The notes beneath the pieces are model-generated. The model was not told the origin of the DNA, ran no database searches, and saw only the letters and a program-made list of their open reading frames with translations. Source: Alkalibacterium gilvum (GTDB lineage Bacteria; Bacillota; Bacilli; Lactobacillales; Carnobacteriaceae_A). From it: a DNA stretch of 45,926 bases. A program made the position numbers and the translations under genes. This document shows, piece after piece, positions 36,129 through 45,926 of this stretch (position 1 is the first letter of the stretch; every line of letters begins with the position of its first letter). The DNA is taken from positions 1 to 45,926 of the forward strand of contig NZ_FNYW01000010.1 of NCBI RefSeq assembly GCF_900109085.1, read 5' to 3'.

Positions 36129-39100
36129 TTGATCGATGTAAATAAATTTGAAAGTATTCAGATCGGATTGGCTTCACCTGATAAGATCCGCAGTTGGTCT
36201 TACGGAGAAGTTAAAAAACCCGAAACAATTAATTATCGAACACTGAAACCAGAAAAAGATGGCTTATTCTGTGAAAGAATATTTGGACCATCTAAAGACT
36301 ACGAATGTGCTTGTGGTAAGTATAAGCGTGTCCACTATAAAGGTATCGTTTGTGACCGTTGTGGTGTAGAAGTAACAAAGTCTAAAGTTCGTCGTGAACG
36401 CATGGGCCACTTGGAACTTGCAGCGCCAGTCACACATATTTGGTACTTCAAAGGTATACCAAGTCGAATGGGACTCATTTTGGATATGTCTCCACGCGCA
36501 TTGGAAGAAATTATTTATTTTGCTTCTTACGTGGTTATTGATCCAGGTGACACGCCATTGGAAAAGAAACAGTTGATGACAGAAAGAGAATACCGAGAAC
36601 GTCGTGCACAGTATGGAAATAAATTCCAAGCTGATATTGGTGCGGAAGCGATAAAATCTTTATTAGATACTGTAGACTTGATGGAAGAAGTTAACGAATT
36701 AAAAGAGTTACTTCAAACCGCTACAGGTCAGAAACGTACACGAGCTATTAGACGTCTAGACATTCTGGAAGCATTCAGAAATTCAGGTAACGATCCAACG
36801 TGGATGGTTATGGATGTTGTACCAATTATTCCTCCTGAACTAAGACCAATGGTTCAATTAGAAGGTGGCCGTTTTGCTACAAGTGACTTGAATGATTTGT
36901 ACCGCCGTGTTATTAACCGTAACAATCGTTTGAAACGTTTATTGGACTTGAATGCACCGCATATCATTGTTCAAAACGAAAAACGTATGCTTCAGGAAGC
37001 TGTGGATGCATTAGTAGACAATGGCCGTCGTGGACGTGCTGTAACTGGACCGGGTAACCGTCCACTTAAATCACTTTCGCACATGCTTAAAGGTAAACAA
37101 GGACGATTCCGTCAAAACTTACTCGGTAAACGTGTTGACTATTCTGGTCGTTCCGTTATCGTTGTTGGTCCAACACTGAAAATGTATCAATGTGGTCTGC
37201 CTAAAGAAATGGCGATCGAATTATTTAAACCTTTTGTCATGCGAGAGTTAGTAGCGAGAGAAATTGCTAATAATATCAAAAATGCTAAGCGTAAAGTTGA
37301 ACGTATGGATGAAGAGGTTTGGGCTGTATTAGAAGATGTTATTCGTGAACACCCGGTACTTCTTAACCGTGCACCTACTTTACACAGATTGGGTATTCAA
37401 GCGTTTGAGCCGATCCTTGTTGAAGGAAAAGCAATCAGATTACACCCATTAGTCTGTGAAGCGTATAATGCGGACTTTGATGGAGATCAAATGGCTGTTC
37501 ACGTACCGTTAAGTGATGAAGCTCAAGCAGAAGCACGTATTTTGATGCTTGGTGCACAGAACATCTTGAACCCTAAAGATGGTAAACCTGTTGTAACACC
37601 TTCTCAAGACATGGTGTTAGGTAACTATTACCTAACAATGGAAGTTGAAGAGAAAATCGGTGAAGGCATGGTATTTTCAAGCACGTCTGAAGCTATCCAA
37701 GCCTATCAGACAGGCTATGTTCATTTGCACTCGCGTGTGGCGGTTCATGCATCATCCTTGCCGCATAAGCCATTTACAAAAGAACAACAAGAGCGTTTCT
37801 TAGTAACAACTGTTGGGAAATTAATTTTCAATGAAATTATGCCTGAAGAATTCCCGTATCTGAATGAACCAACTCAAGAAAACTTGGAAAAACAGACACC
37901 TGATAAGTACTTTGTGTCTTATGGTACTGATATCAAAAAACATATCAGTGACATGCCAATTGTAGAGCCGTTCAAAAAGAAAAACTTAGGGAATATCATC
38001 GCTGAAGTCTTCAAGCGATACCAGGTAACAGAAACTTCTAAAATGCTTGATAAAATGAAAAATCTAGGCTATAAATATTCAACCCGATCAGGTATTACTG
38101 TTGGGATTTCAGATATTTCTAACCTTAAAGAAAAAGAGCACATCCTTGATGAGGCTCACAAGCAAGTTGACCGAATCAATGCATCACACCGTCGTGGTCT
38201 GATTACTGAAGAAGAGCGCTATACAGCTGTTATTGAAGTGTGGACCAAGACTAAAGACACTATCCAAGATCACTTGATGACCTCGCTTGATAGTCATAAC
38301 AACATCTTTATGATGAGTGACTCTGGTGCACGTGGTAACATCTCAAACTTTACTCAGTTAGCTGGTATGCGTGGATTAATGGCTGCGCCAAGTGGACGTA
38401 TCATGGAATTGCCGATTACATCGAACTTCCGTGAAGGTTTGTCAGTTTTGGAAATGTTTATCTCAACTCACGGTGCGCGTAAAGGAATGACGGATACGGC
38501 TCTTAAAACAGCGGACTCCGGATACCTAACTCGTCGTCTAGTTGATGTCGCACAAGATGTCATTATTCGTAATGAAGATTGTGGAACTAAACGTGGTTTA
38601 CTCGTTCGAGCTATAGAGGATAGCAATGATGTTATTGAACCTCTAGAAGAGCGTATTATCGGAAGATATGCACGTAAAACAGTTAAACATCCAGAAACAA
38701 AAGAAATTATTGTTTCAGAGAATGAGTTGATAACTGAAGACTTGGCTAAAGTTATAGTCGACTCAGGTATCGAAGAAGTAACGATTCGTTCTGCCTTCAC
38801 ATGTAACGCTAAACACGGCGTATGTAAGAAGTGTTATGGACGTAACTTGGCAACAGGCCGTGAAGTTGAAGTTGGAGAAGCTGTTGGAACAATTGCAGCG
38901 CAATCTATCGGAGAGCCTGGTACCCAGTTGACAATGCGTACGTTCCATACAGGTGGGGTAGCCGGAGATGATATTACTCAAGGTCTTCCACGTGTTCAGG
39001 AAATATTCGAAGCCAGACATCCTAAAGGACAAGCCGTGATCACTGAGGTCACTGGGGAAGTTATAGGTATTGATGAAAAACCTGGCGAAAGAATTAAAGA

Positions 39101-39764
39101 AGTAACCGTTAAAGGTGCAACAGATACACGTACCTACACACTACCAATCAATGCGCGTATGCGTGTTGAAGAAGGAAGCTTTGTAGAGCGTGGAGATGCC
39201 TTTAATGAAGGGTCTATCGATCCGAAGCAACTATTAGCTGTTAGTGACGTTATCAAACTTCAAAACTATCTTCTTAAAGAAGTACAGTATGCCTACCGTT
39301 CACAAGGTGTAGAAATCGGTGATAAGCATATTGAGGTAATGGTAAGACAAATGCTACAAAAAGTTAGAGTACTTGATCCAGGTAACACAAGTATTCTACC
39401 AGGTAGCCTTATCGATATCGATGACTTCAAACAAGCAAACAAAAAGACACTATTGTCTGGTGGAAACCCAGCGACAGCACGTCCAGTACTATTGGGAATA
39501 ACAAAAGCATCGCTTGAAACAAATAGTTTCTTGTCCGCTGCTTCGTTCCAAGAGACGACACGTGTTCTTACAGATGCTGCTATTAGAGGGAAAAATGATC
39601 CGTTAATCGGATTGAAAGAGAATGTTATTATTGGTAAGTCTATTCCAGCAGGAACAGGCATGAAAGTTTATAATGACATGGAGCCCAAAAAAGTTGGCGT
39701 TGTAAGTGAAAATGTCTATAGTATCAATGATGAAAAAAGTCAGGCAGAAAATACGAAACAATAA
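36129..39764 (+). CDS. rpoC: RNA polymerase beta' subunit
   Basis: This 1211-residue beta' subunit contains the catalytic Mg-binding loop NADFDGDQM near residue 449. The N-terminal zinc site is near residues 60-80 ([20 protein letters not shown]). The second zinc site [15 protein letters not shown] is near 890, and the bridge/trigger helices with [19 protein letters not shown] follow near 927-945. Length and order are those of Lactobacillales. The start is TTG at 36129 with AAAGGGAGG 8-9 nt upstream, and the family N-terminus begins there. A hairpin terminator is visible after the stop. The L7Ae-like gene (ybxF) that follows rpoC in Bacillus is absent. Confidence 0.97.
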   Translation: MIDVNKFESIQIGLASPDKIRSWSYGEVKKPETINYRTLKPEKDGLFCERIFGPSKDYECACGKYKRVHYKGIVCDRCGVEVTKSKVRRERMGHLELAAPVTHIWYFKGIPSRMGLILDMSPRALEEIIYFASYVVIDPGDTPLEKKQLMTEREYRERRAQYGNKFQADIGAEAIKSLLDTVDLMEEVNELKELLQTATGQKRTRAIRRLDILEAFRNSGNDPTWMVMDVVPIIPPELRPMVQLEGGRFATSDLNDLYRRVINRNNRLKRLLDLNAPHIIVQNEKRMLQEAVDALVDNGRRGRAVTGPGNRPLKSLSHMLKGKQGRFRQNLLGKRVDYSGRSVIVVGPTLKMYQCGLPKEMAIELFKPFVMRELVAREIANNIKNAKRKVERMDEEVWAVLEDVIREHPVLLNRAPTLHRLGIQAFEPILVEGKAIRLHPLVCEAYNADFDGDQMAVHVPLSDEAQAEARILMLGAQNILNPKDGKPVVTPSQDMVLGNYYLTMEVEEKIGEGMVFSSTSEAIQAYQTGYVHLHSRVAVHASSLPHKPFTKEQQERFLVTTVGKLIFNEIMPEEFPYLNEPTQENLEKQTPDKYFVSYGTDIKKHISDMPIVEPFKKKNLGNIIAEVFKRYQVTETSKMLDKMKNLGYKYSTRSGITVGISDISNLKEKEHILDEAHKQVDRINASHRRGLITEEERYTAVIEVWTKTKDTIQDHLMTSLDSHNNIFMMSDSGARGNISNFTQLAGMRGLMAAPSGRIMELPITSNFREGLSVLEMFISTHGARKGMTDTALKTADSGYLTRRLVDVAQDVIIRNEDCGTKRGLLVRAIEDSNDVIEPLEERIIGRYARKTVKHPETKEIIVSENELITEDLAKVIVDSGIEEVTIRSAFTCNAKHGVCKKCYGRNLATGREVEVGEAVGTIAAQSIGEPGTQLTMRTFHTGGVAGDDITQGLPRVQEIFEARHPKGQAVITEVTGEVIGIDEKPGERIKEVTVKGATDTRTYTLPINARMRVEEGSFVERGDAFNEGSIDPKQLLAVSDVIKLQNYLLKEVQYAYRSQGVEIGDKHIEVMVRQMLQKVRVLDPGNTSILPGSLIDIDDFKQANKKTLLSGGNPATARPVLLGITKASLETNSFLSAASFQETTRVLTDAAIRGKNDPLIGLKENVIIGKSIPAGTGMKVYNDMEPKKVGVVSENVYSINDEKSQAENTKQ

Positions 39765-39784
39765 AAAGGTTAAATAGAAGGACG

Positions 39785-39820
39785 GAGCAGCATTTGCTGC
39801 TCTCTGCTTCTGTTTATTTT
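39785..39820 (+). terminator. Probable terminator after rpoC
   Basis: GAGCAGC and GCTGCTC pair perfectly around ATTT, with an outer GAAG/CTTC stem, followed by TGTTTATTTT. The T run is interrupted, so strength is uncertain. It lies 20 bp after the rpoC stop. Confidence 0.6.
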
Positions 39821-39840
39821 AAAAAAATTCAAGTATACTG

Positions 39841-39869
39841 TTGACTATAAAAATTACTCGTGATATTAT
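39841..39869 (+). promoter_or_regulatory. Promoter of the rpsL-rpsG-fusA operon
   Basis: TTGACT (39841-39846), a 17-bp spacer and TATTAT (39864-39869) form a strong sigma-A promoter directly after the rpoC terminator. The start would be near 39876. Confidence 0.75.
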
Positions 39870-39875
39870 GCTATA

Positions 39876-40109
39876 GGTGCTTTTGTGTACAGATTACTGT
39901 CTAATGATACTCAATTCATAAGCTTTAACAGTCGTTCTGACTGGCACACAATAGCCAAATATAACTATATGTTCAGGTATTTAAAAAAAGGTATAGAAAT
40001 TCGCATTTTGTGTGCGAACATTCTTTTTACTTTTAAATGAACCACCTGGATGTGTGGGTCTAGAAATGCATAAGTAATATAAGCAAAAAATGAAGGGAGG
40101 ACACATTAA
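39876..40109 (+). promoter_or_regulatory. Long structured 5' leader of rpsL
   Basis: About 230 nt separates the promoter from rpsL. TTGTGT (near 39892) can pair with ACACAA (near 39946) to enclose a CAGTC/GACTG hairpin. TTCGCA (40000-40005) pairs with TGCGAA (40013-40018) before CATTCTTTTTAC, a weak attenuator-like element. ACCAC and GTGGGT lie near 40040-40060. Leader control by a small-subunit protein is possible but I recognise no known motif. Confidence 0.35.
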
Positions 40110-40520
40110 ATGCCTACAATGAATCAATTGATCCGTAAACCTCGTAAATCAAGAGAAAGTAAATCTGAGTCACCAGCTTTGAATAAAGGTTATAACACTC
40201 AGAAACGTAAGCAAACAACGGTATATTCTCCACAAAAACGTGGTGTTTGTACGCGTGTTGGAACAATGACACCTAAAAAACCTAACTCAGCGTTACGTAA
40301 ATATGCTCGTGTACGCTTGTCAAACATGATCGAAGTTACAGCATACATCCCAGGAGAAGGACACAACTTGCAAGAACACAGTGTTGTACTTATCCGTGGC
40401 GGTAAAGTAAAAGACTTGCCGGGTGTACGTTACCACATCGTTCGTGGTGCACTTGATACTGCTGGAGTAACTGATCGTAAACAAAGCCGTTCTAAATACG
40501 GTACTAAACGACCAAAATAA
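40110..40520 (+). CDS. rpsL: 30S ribosomal protein S12
   Basis: This 136-residue S12 lies at the decoding centre and influences fidelity. [17 protein letters not shown] carries the Lys that is changed in many streptomycin-resistant strains, and [18 protein letters not shown] carries the second such Lys; both are wild-type here. GGGAGG lies about 8 nt before the ATG. It heads the str operon; rpsG follows after 42 bp. Confidence 0.98.
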   Translation: MPTMNQLIRKPRKSRESKSESPALNKGYNTQKRKQTTVYSPQKRGVCTRVGTMTPKKPNSALRKYARVRLSNMIEVTAYIPGEGHNLQEHSVVLIRGGKVKDLPGVRYHIVRGALDTAGVTDRKQSRSKYGTKRPK

Positions 40521-40562
40521 TATAATTTATGAAATAACTATCTCTTGAAAGGAGGAATTTGA

Positions 40563-41033
40563 ATGCCTCGTAAAGGTCCTGTTGCAAAACGTGATGTTTT
40601 ACCAGATCCAATGTACAATAGTAAATTGGTTTCCCGTTTGATTAACCGTTTGATGGTTGATGGTAAACGTGGGAAAGCATCTTCGATTTTGTATGATGCA
40701 TTTGATCAAATTAAAGAACAAACAGGTAATGATCCGATGGAAGTGTTTGAACAAGCACTTAAAAATATTATGCCTGTATTAGAAGTTAAAGCTCGTCGTG
40801 TAGGGGGTTCTAACTACCAAGTGCCTGTTGAAGTGCGTCCTGATCGTCGTACAACATTAGCACTGCGTTGGTTAGTTAATTACGCTCGTCTTCGTGGTGA
40901 AAATACCATGGTCGACCGCTTAGCTAAAGAAGTTATGGATGCAGCGAACAATACTGGTGCTGCTGTCCGTAAACGTGAAGAAGTCCACCGTATGGCAGAA
41001 GCGAACAAAGCATTTGCCCACTACCGTTGGTAA
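40563..41033 (+). CDS. rpsG: 30S ribosomal protein S7
   Basis: This 156-residue S7 organises the head of the small subunit and contacts the E site; in E. coli it also regulates the str operon. The start [20 protein letters not shown], the central [18 protein letters not shown] (residues 79-96) and the end [13 protein letters not shown] are typical. AAAGGAGG lies about 7 nt before the ATG. fusA follows after 113 bp. Confidence 0.98.
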   Translation: MPRKGPVAKRDVLPDPMYNSKLVSRLINRLMVDGKRGKASSILYDAFDQIKEQTGNDPMEVFEQALKNIMPVLEVKARRVGGSNYQVPVEVRPDRRTTLALRWLVNYARLRGENTMVDRLAKEVMDAANNTGAAVRKREEVHRMAEANKAFAHYRW

Positions 41034-41146
41034 GATGATTAAGCTAGGCTTTTGTATAAAAGTCAGTATGAATCATTAATTTGAAACAATATCCGTCTTT
41101 ATAAGAAATTATGAAGTGAATTTATTTAAGAGAGGTGTAATGATTA

Positions 41147-43234
41147 GTGGCCAAGAGAAAATTTCCTCTAAGACAAACACGTAATATAGGAATCATGGCG
41201 CATATCGATGCTGGTAAAACAACAACGACCGAGCGTATCCTTTATTACACTGGCCGAATCCATAAAATTGGTGAAACTCACGAAGGTGCGTCACAAATGG
41301 ACTGGATGGAGCAAGAACAAGAACGTGGAATTACCATCACGTCAGCTGCTACAACAGCTCAGTGGAATGACCACCGTGTAAACATTATCGATACCCCTGG
41401 ACACGTAGACTTCACAGTTGAAGTTGAACGTTCACTCCGTGTGCTTGATGGAGCGGTAGCTGTACTGGATGCACAATCAGGTGTTGAACCACAAACAGAA
41501 ACGGTATGGCGTCAAGCAACAACTTATGGCGTACCCCGTGTTGTATTTGTAAATAAAATGGATAAACTTGGAGCAGACTTTTTACATGCTAATGAAACAT
41601 TACATGATCGTCTGCAAGCCAATGCACATCCTATTCAACTACCAATCGGTGCTGAAGATAACTTCACAGGTATCATTGACTTAGTTGACATGAATGCTGT
41701 TATGTATAGTAACGATCTAGGAACTGAAACGGAAATCGTTGAGATCCCTGAAGATTATAGAGAATTAGCTGAAGAATGGCATACAAAACTTGTTGAAGCT
41801 GTTGCTGAAATGGATGAAGATCTCATGATGCAATACCTTGAAGGCGAAGAGATTTCTGCTGAGCAGTTGAAAGACGGTATCCGTAAAGCAACGCTAAGCG
41901 TAGAATTCTACCCAGTCCTCGTTGGATCAGCTTTCAAAAACAAAGGTGTTCAATTACTGCTTGACGCTGTTGTTGACTATCTGCCTTCTCCGCTTGATGT
42001 TCGCGCAATCGTTGGACATGAACAGAATGATCCGGAAGCAGAAATAAAAGTTGAAGCTGGCGATGATCAACCCTTTGCTGCTTTAGCCTTTAAAGTTATG
42101 ACAGACCCGTATGTTGGTCGTTTGACTTTCTTCCGTTCGTATTCTGGTACATTGGAATCCGGTTCTTACATCTTGAACGCTACAAAAGATTCTCGTGAAC
42201 GTGTCGGTCGTATCTTGCAGATGCACGCAAACTCTCGTCAAGAGATTTCGGAAGTGTTCTCTGGAGATATCGCTGCTGCAGTCGGATTGAAAAATACGTC
42301 TACAGGTGACACATTATGTGACTTGGACACACCGGTTATCCTGGAATCAATGGAATTCCCTGAGCCAGTTATTCAAGTAGCAATCGAGCCTAAATCTAAA
42401 GCTGACCAAGATAAAATGGGACTTGCCCTTCAAAAATTAGCTGAAGAAGATCCAACTTTCCGTGCTGAAACAGATCACGAAACAGGCGAAGTTATCATCG
42501 CTGGTATGGGTGAATTACACTTAGATATCATCGTTGACCGTTTGAAACGTGAATTCAAAGTTGAAGCTAACGTTGGAGCTCCTCAAGTTTCTTACCGTGA
42601 AACATTCACTGAAAAAGTTGAATCTGAAGGTAAGTTCGTTCGTCAATCCGGTGGTAAAGGTCAATACGGTCACGTATGGATCGAATTCGAACCGAATGAA
42701 GAAGGAGCAGGCTTTGAATTTGAAGATGCTATCGTCGGTGGGGTTGTTCCTCGTGAATATATTCCTGCGGTTAAATCTGGTCTTGAAGCATCACTTGAAA
42801 ATGGTGTGTTAGCTGGTTATCCGTTAGTTGACGTTAAAGCAAAACTTTATGACGGTTCTTACCACGATGTTGACTCAAACGAGACAGCATTTAAAGTTGC
42901 GGCTTCTATGTCACTTAAAAACGCTGCTAAAAAAGCCGGTGCGGTTATCCTTGAACCTTTAATGGCTGTTGAAGTAACAGTTCCTGAAGATTACATGGGT
43001 GATATCATGGGTCATATCTCTGCACGTCGAGGAAATATCGAAGGATCTACTCAGCGTGGTAACACAACAATCGTTAAAGGTTTCATTCCTTTATCAGAAA
43101 TGTTTGGTTACGCAACAGCATTACGTTCTGCAACGCAAGGACGCGGAACATTTACAATGCAATTTGATCACTATGATCAAGTGCCTAAGAGCATTGCTGA
43201 AGAAATTATCAAGAAAAATGGTGGAAAAGCTTAA
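41147..43234 (+). CDS. fusA: Elongation factor G
   Basis: This 695-residue translational GTPase drives ribosomal translocation. G1 is [12 protein letters not shown] near residues 18-29, G2 lies in the [11 protein letters not shown] switch I, G3 is DTPGHVDF near 82-89, and G4 is NKMDKLGA near 136. Domains II to V follow with [10 protein letters not shown] near 457 and the C-terminal [11 protein letters not shown] segment. The start is GTG at 41147 with AGAGGTG 10 nt upstream. tuf follows but has its own strong promoter. Confidence 0.98.
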   Translation: MAKRKFPLRQTRNIGIMAHIDAGKTTTTERILYYTGRIHKIGETHEGASQMDWMEQEQERGITITSAATTAQWNDHRVNIIDTPGHVDFTVEVERSLRVLDGAVAVLDAQSGVEPQTETVWRQATTYGVPRVVFVNKMDKLGADFLHANETLHDRLQANAHPIQLPIGAEDNFTGIIDLVDMNAVMYSNDLGTETEIVEIPEDYRELAEEWHTKLVEAVAEMDEDLMMQYLEGEEISAEQLKDGIRKATLSVEFYPVLVGSAFKNKGVQLLLDAVVDYLPSPLDVRAIVGHEQNDPEAEIKVEAGDDQPFAALAFKVMTDPYVGRLTFFRSYSGTLESGSYILNATKDSRERVGRILQMHANSRQEISEVFSGDIAAAVGLKNTSTGDTLCDLDTPVILESMEFPEPVIQVAIEPKSKADQDKMGLALQKLAEEDPTFRAETDHETGEVIIAGMGELHLDIIVDRLKREFKVEANVGAPQVSYRETFTEKVESEGKFVRQSGGKGQYGHVWIEFEPNEEGAGFEFEDAIVGGVVPREYIPAVKSGLEASLENGVLAGYPLVDVKAKLYDGSYHDVDSNETAFKVAASMSLKNAAKKAGAVILEPLMAVEVTVPEDYMGDIMGHISARRGNIEGSTQRGNTTIVKGFIPLSEMFGYATALRSATQGRGTFTMQFDHYDQVPKSIAEEIIKKNGGKA

Positions 43235-43311
43235 TTGGAGAGTATCCATTAAGTCACGCGCACAGTGCTTATTGTAATGAACATTGTGGGCGCAACGCTC
43301 TACTATATAAA

Positions 43312-43340
43312 TTGATTTTATATCGGTCTATCGGTATAAT
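43312..43340 (+). promoter_or_regulatory. Promoter of tuf
   Basis: TTGATT (43312-43317), a 17-bp spacer and a perfect TATAAT (43335-43340) lie 80 bp before tuf. An imperfect hairpin near 43258-43294 follows fusA but has no T run, so read-through from fusA is likely. Confidence 0.75.
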
Positions 43341-43419
43341 GAATGAGTAAAAATAAGAAGAGGAAATCTCTTTCTATTTAAAAAAATTAGAACAAAACCC
43401 TAAGGAGGAAATGTTTAAA

Positions 43420-44604
43420 ATGGCTAAAGAAAAATTCGACCGTTCGAAACAACATATGAACATTGGTACTATTGGTCACGTTGACCATGGTAAAACAACT
43501 TTAACTGCTGCAATTACTACTGTACTTGCTAAGAAAGGTTACGCTCAAGCTCAAGCATACGACAGTATTGATGGAGCTGCAGAAGAGAAAGAGCGTGGAA
43601 TCACAATTTCTACATCTCACGTAGAGTACGAAACTGATACACGTCACTATGCACACGTTGACTGCCCAGGACACGCGGACTACGTTAAAAACATGATCAC
43701 TGGTGCTGCTCAAATGGACGGAGCTATCTTGGTAGTTTCTGCTGCTGATGGCCCAATGCCACAAACACGTGAGCACATCTTACTATCTCGTCAAGTTGGC
43801 GTACCTTACATTGTTGTATTCATGAACAAAGTAGATATGGTTGACGATGAAGAGTTACTAGAATTAGTTGAAATGGAAGTTCGTGACCTATTATCAGAAT
43901 ACGACTTCCCAGGTGATGACATTCCTGTTGTTGCTGGATCAGCTCTTAAAGCTCTAGAAGGCGTTGAAGAGTACGAAGAAAAAATTCTTGAATTAATGGA
44001 AGAAGTAGACAACTACATTCCAGCTCCTGAACGTGACGCTGACCGTCCATTCATGATGCCAGTTGAGGACGTATTCTCAATCACTGGTCGTGGAACAGTT
44101 GCAACTGGTCGTGTAGAGTCTGGACAAGTTTCTGTTGGTGACGAAGTTGAAGTTATCGGTATCAAAGATACTGCTAAAACAACTGTTACTGGTGTAGAAA
44201 TGTTCCGTAAATTATTAGACTACGCTGAAGCAGGCGACAACATTGGTGCATTGTTACGTGGTATGTCACGTGACGATATCGAACGTGGACAAGTATTAGC
44301 TAAACCAGGTTCAATTACACCACATACAAAGTTCAGCGCTGAAGTTTATGTTCTATCTAAAGAAGAGGGTGGACGTCACACTCCATTCTTCTCAAACTAC
44401 CGCCCACAATTCTTTTTCCGTACAACTGACGTAACTGGTGTTATCGAGTTACCAGAAGGTACTGAAATGGTTATGCCTGGCGACAACACAGAAATGACAG
44501 TTTCTCTAATCGCTCCAATCGCGGTTGTAGATGGTACTAAATTCACTATTCGTGAAGGTGGACGTACTGTTGGTGCTGGTGTTGTAACAAGCATCATTGA
44601 ATAA
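43420..44604 (+). CDS. tuf: Elongation factor Tu
   Basis: This 394-residue GTPase delivers aminoacyl-tRNA to the ribosome. G1 is [10 protein letters not shown] near residues 18-27, switch I ends RGITIS, G3 is [12 protein letters not shown] near 80-91, and G4 is NKVDM. Domains II and III end in [15 protein letters not shown]. The ATG at 43420 is preferred to the ATG at 43411: AAGGAGG (43402-43408) gives 11 nt spacing to the former and only 2 to the latter, and [10 protein letters not shown] is the family start. It is followed by a strong terminator and then the end of the conserved block. Confidence 0.98.
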   Translation: MAKEKFDRSKQHMNIGTIGHVDHGKTTLTAAITTVLAKKGYAQAQAYDSIDGAAEEKERGITISTSHVEYETDTRHYAHVDCPGHADYVKNMITGAAQMDGAILVVSAADGPMPQTREHILLSRQVGVPYIVVFMNKVDMVDDEELLELVEMEVRDLLSEYDFPGDDIPVVAGSALKALEGVEEYEEKILELMEEVDNYIPAPERDADRPFMMPVEDVFSITGRGTVATGRVESGQVSVGDEVEVIGIKDTAKTTVTGVEMFRKLLDYAEAGDNIGALLRGMSRDDIERGQVLAKPGSITPHTKFSAEVYVLSKEEGGRHTPFFSNYRPQFFFRTTDVTGVIELPEGTEMVMPGDNTEMTVSLIAPIAVVDGTKFTIREGGRTVGAGVVTSIIE

Positions 44605-44638
44605 TTTAAATTTTAAACATTAACTGATTTAAAATTGG

Positions 44639-44673
44639 AAGACTCCAGAAGCTTGCTTCTGGAGTCTTTTTTT
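44639..44673 (+). terminator. Terminator after tuf
   Basis: AAGACTCCAGAAG pairs perfectly (13 bp) with CTTCTGGAGTCTT around CTTG, followed by five more T. It is a textbook strong terminator. Confidence 0.95.
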
Positions 44674-44876
44674 AGTTCTGAATTAGTGTATGTAAGAGTC
44701 CCTCGAAAGTGATTGTCATCGAAGAACTCTTTTCGTCTTAGGTTATTGTCGTAAAAAATGTTCTTAGCCACTTCGCTCGTAGAGATTATGACGGAAACAA
44801 ATATGTCGTCCTTCTTATTGTTTACTCATTTTTAATTATCTACGAGTCGAACGAGCATTCCTATTATGAGCGTATG

Positions 44877-45029
44877 ATGTCGTACTCGGGGACGGCAGAT
44901 GTCTGAGTGAGCAGTATTTGGAATAAAATGTCGTACTCGGGGACGGCAGATGTCTGAGTGAGCACTTTTTGAATTAAAATGTCGTACTCAGACCTTTAGA
45001 TATGCTGAGCGAACAATCTGGCGGTCTCA
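44877..45029. repeat. 51-bp tandem repeat, two full copies and a diverged third
   Basis: Copies start at 44877, 44928 and 44979. The first two share a near-identical core of about 37 bp beginning ATGTCGTACTCGGGGACG; the third keeps ATGTCGTACTCAG and GAGCGAACA but differs between. Each unit can pair its ACTC-G-rich arm with CTGAGT, and in copy 3 the arm reads CTCAG/CTGAG, a compensated pair. The 616-bp gap 44605-45220 has no gene. An inverted repeat CTCGTAGA/TCTACGAG (44776-44783, 44839-44846) and a T5C4-TA-G4A5 palindrome (45198-45217) are also visible. Confidence 0.8.
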
Positions 45030-45132
45030 GTAGCTACTCCAGCAATAAATTAACCAGACAGAATGACTAAACAAAGGGGATAAAGAAAATTTAGATTTCG
45101 TTTCTAATTTTTTTCTATATATTCTCTATATT

Positions 45133-45926
45133 CTTGAGTTGTAAAGCTAAATGCAACACTTTCTGTTTCATGATTCGATGAACTTAAATCTCTATACTTT
45201 TTCCCCTAGGGGAAAAAATTTTAAATACTACACTGTTGAAAATACTCTTCTGATGAGCGTAGTCCAATTACTTCTCTAATCCTTCTATTGATTGCCTGAG
45301 CGGCTTGTTCGATATCCATTTCTGAAAATAGATGGATGGATTTTCCTTTAGGGATGAACTCCCTCAATAGTTTATTAAAGTTTTCATTAGAGCCCCGTTC
45401 CCAGGATGCGTAAGCATGACAAAAATAAACATCTGTATTGAGTTCAGACATTAATGAGAACTCTGAACCATTATCAAAAGTGATAGAAGCAAATAGACCA
45501 GGGTTAACTGCTAGAATTTCTTCAAAGGCATCCTTAACCGTGAGACTTTTATAGTCGCTGATTTTCTTAGTAATGGCGTAGCGTGTTTTTCTCTCTACCA
45601 AGGTAATGATTGCCGGTTCATTTTTCGTTTTCTTCCCTTTAACCAGATCAGCTTCCCAGTGTCCGAATGTTTCTCTTGATAAGACCTCCTGTGGACGATC
45701 GGTGATGCTGGTGCCTAGGATTCTTTTGTTTTTGCCTTTAGGGTTACTGTGATGGTTTTTTCTTGGTTTTAAACGATACATGACAGGTAAGTCATGGGGT
45801 TTGATAGACAATAGACCTTGACGTATATAAGAATAGATGGTTTTAAACGTAGGTATACTCTCTACAGGATGCTTTTTTCTATAAAGAGCTATAAACGTCT
45901 TTATATTGTAGAGCCGCTGTTTACCT
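45133..45926 (-). mobile_element. IS30-family insertion sequence, partial
   Basis: The transposase below and the adjacent segment GTAAAGCTAAATGCAACACT (45141-45160), which resembles the terminal repeats of lactic-acid-bacterial IS30 elements, mark the 3' end of an insertion sequence. Its other end lies beyond the window, so neither the inverted repeat pair nor a target duplication can be checked. The 45133 boundary is an estimate. Confidence 0.6.
45221..45926 (-). CDS. IS30-family transposase (5' end outside the window)
   Basis: The visible 235 residues are the C-terminal part of an IS30-type DDE transposase. The frame stays open to the window edge (KTIYSYIRQGLLSIKPHD upstream of the TTG at 45811), so the gene is cut by the window rather than broken. 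The first Asp lies in GHWEADLVKG, the second in SITFDNGSEF, and the Glu in ERGSNENFNKLLREFIPKG, all with normal spacing; DIEQAAQAINRR is the family's C-terminal helix. The protein moves the element by cutting at its terminal repeats. It points leftward toward tuf. Confidence 0.92.
   Translation of the reverse strand, partial: GKQRLYNIKTFIALYRKKHPVESIPTFKTIYSYIRQGLLSIKPHDLPVMYRLKPRKNHHSNPKGKNKRILGTSITDRPQEVLSRETFGHWEADLVKGKKTKNEPAIITLVERKTRYAITKKISDYKSLTVKDAFEEILAVNPGLFASITFDNGSEFSLMSELNTDVYFCHAYASWERGSNENFNKLLREFIPKGKSIHLFSEMDIEQAAQAINRRIREVIGLRSSEEYFQQCSI

Noticed and set aside
45198-45217. T5C4-TA-G4A5 palindrome as the terminator of the IS30 transposase
   Set aside because: The T run precedes rather than follows the stem on the minus strand, and a 2-nt loop is too tight for a simple terminator.

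Overview
The window is a low-GC Gram-positive chromosome segment, almost certainly from the order Lactobacillales. The backbone is the classic Bacillus/Enterococcus block: radA, yacL, gltX, cysS, mrnC, rlmB, rae1, sigH-like, rpmG, secE, nusG, rplK, rplA, rplJ, rplL, an rsmC-like methyltransferase, rpoB, rpoC, rpsL, rpsG, fusA, tuf. The PRD/PTS beta-glucoside cluster, PyrR-type leader, TTG/GTG starts with strong ribosome-binding sites, and fusA next to tuf fit a Carnobacteriaceae- or Enterococcaceae-like lactic acid bacterium. The family assignment is inference.

Layout. 1-443: end of an rRNA operon (23S tail, 5S, tRNA-Asn). 474-2118: leftward HesB-like gene and Old Yellow Enzyme gene behind a promoter with an embedded 28-bp palindrome. 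2437-6855: orphan MsmK-type ATPase, dUTPase, RadA, and a PIN-TRAM membrane protein. 7103-12757: gltX through the sigH-like gene. 12848-14655: a divergent pair (Gx-family membrane protein, ApbE lipoprotein) interrupting the block. 14749-18481: L33, SecE, NusG, L11, L1, L10, L7/L12, with promoters and RNA leaders between them. 18796-30823: a roughly 12-kb insert with a beta-glucoside PTS operon (regulator and first glucosidase both frameshifted), tandem RodA/FtsW-type genes and a PyrR-controlled uracil permease. 30923-31525: the methyltransferase that normally follows rplL. 31609-31919: six 52-bp hairpin repeats. 32401-44604: rpoB, rpoC, rpsL, rpsG, fusA, tuf. 44674-45926: a 51-bp repeat array and the 3' part of an IS30-type transposase.

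The genes fall into a few functional groups. They cover amino-acid charging, RNA maturation and decay (mrnC, rlmB, rae1), the transcription and translation core, cell-wall glycosyltransferases, and catabolite-type sugar uptake. The densest unexplained information is in the 5' leaders. Two L1-site mimics lie before rplK and rplA. An L10 leader with terminator precedes rplJ. Unavoidable terminator hairpins stand between promoter and start codon at nusG and rpoB, and a PyrR attenuator precedes the uracil permease. No clearly new multi-gene system is visible. The best candidates for novelty are the nusG and rpoB attenuators, the sigH operator, the leader peptide overlapping dut, and the hairpin repeat arrays.
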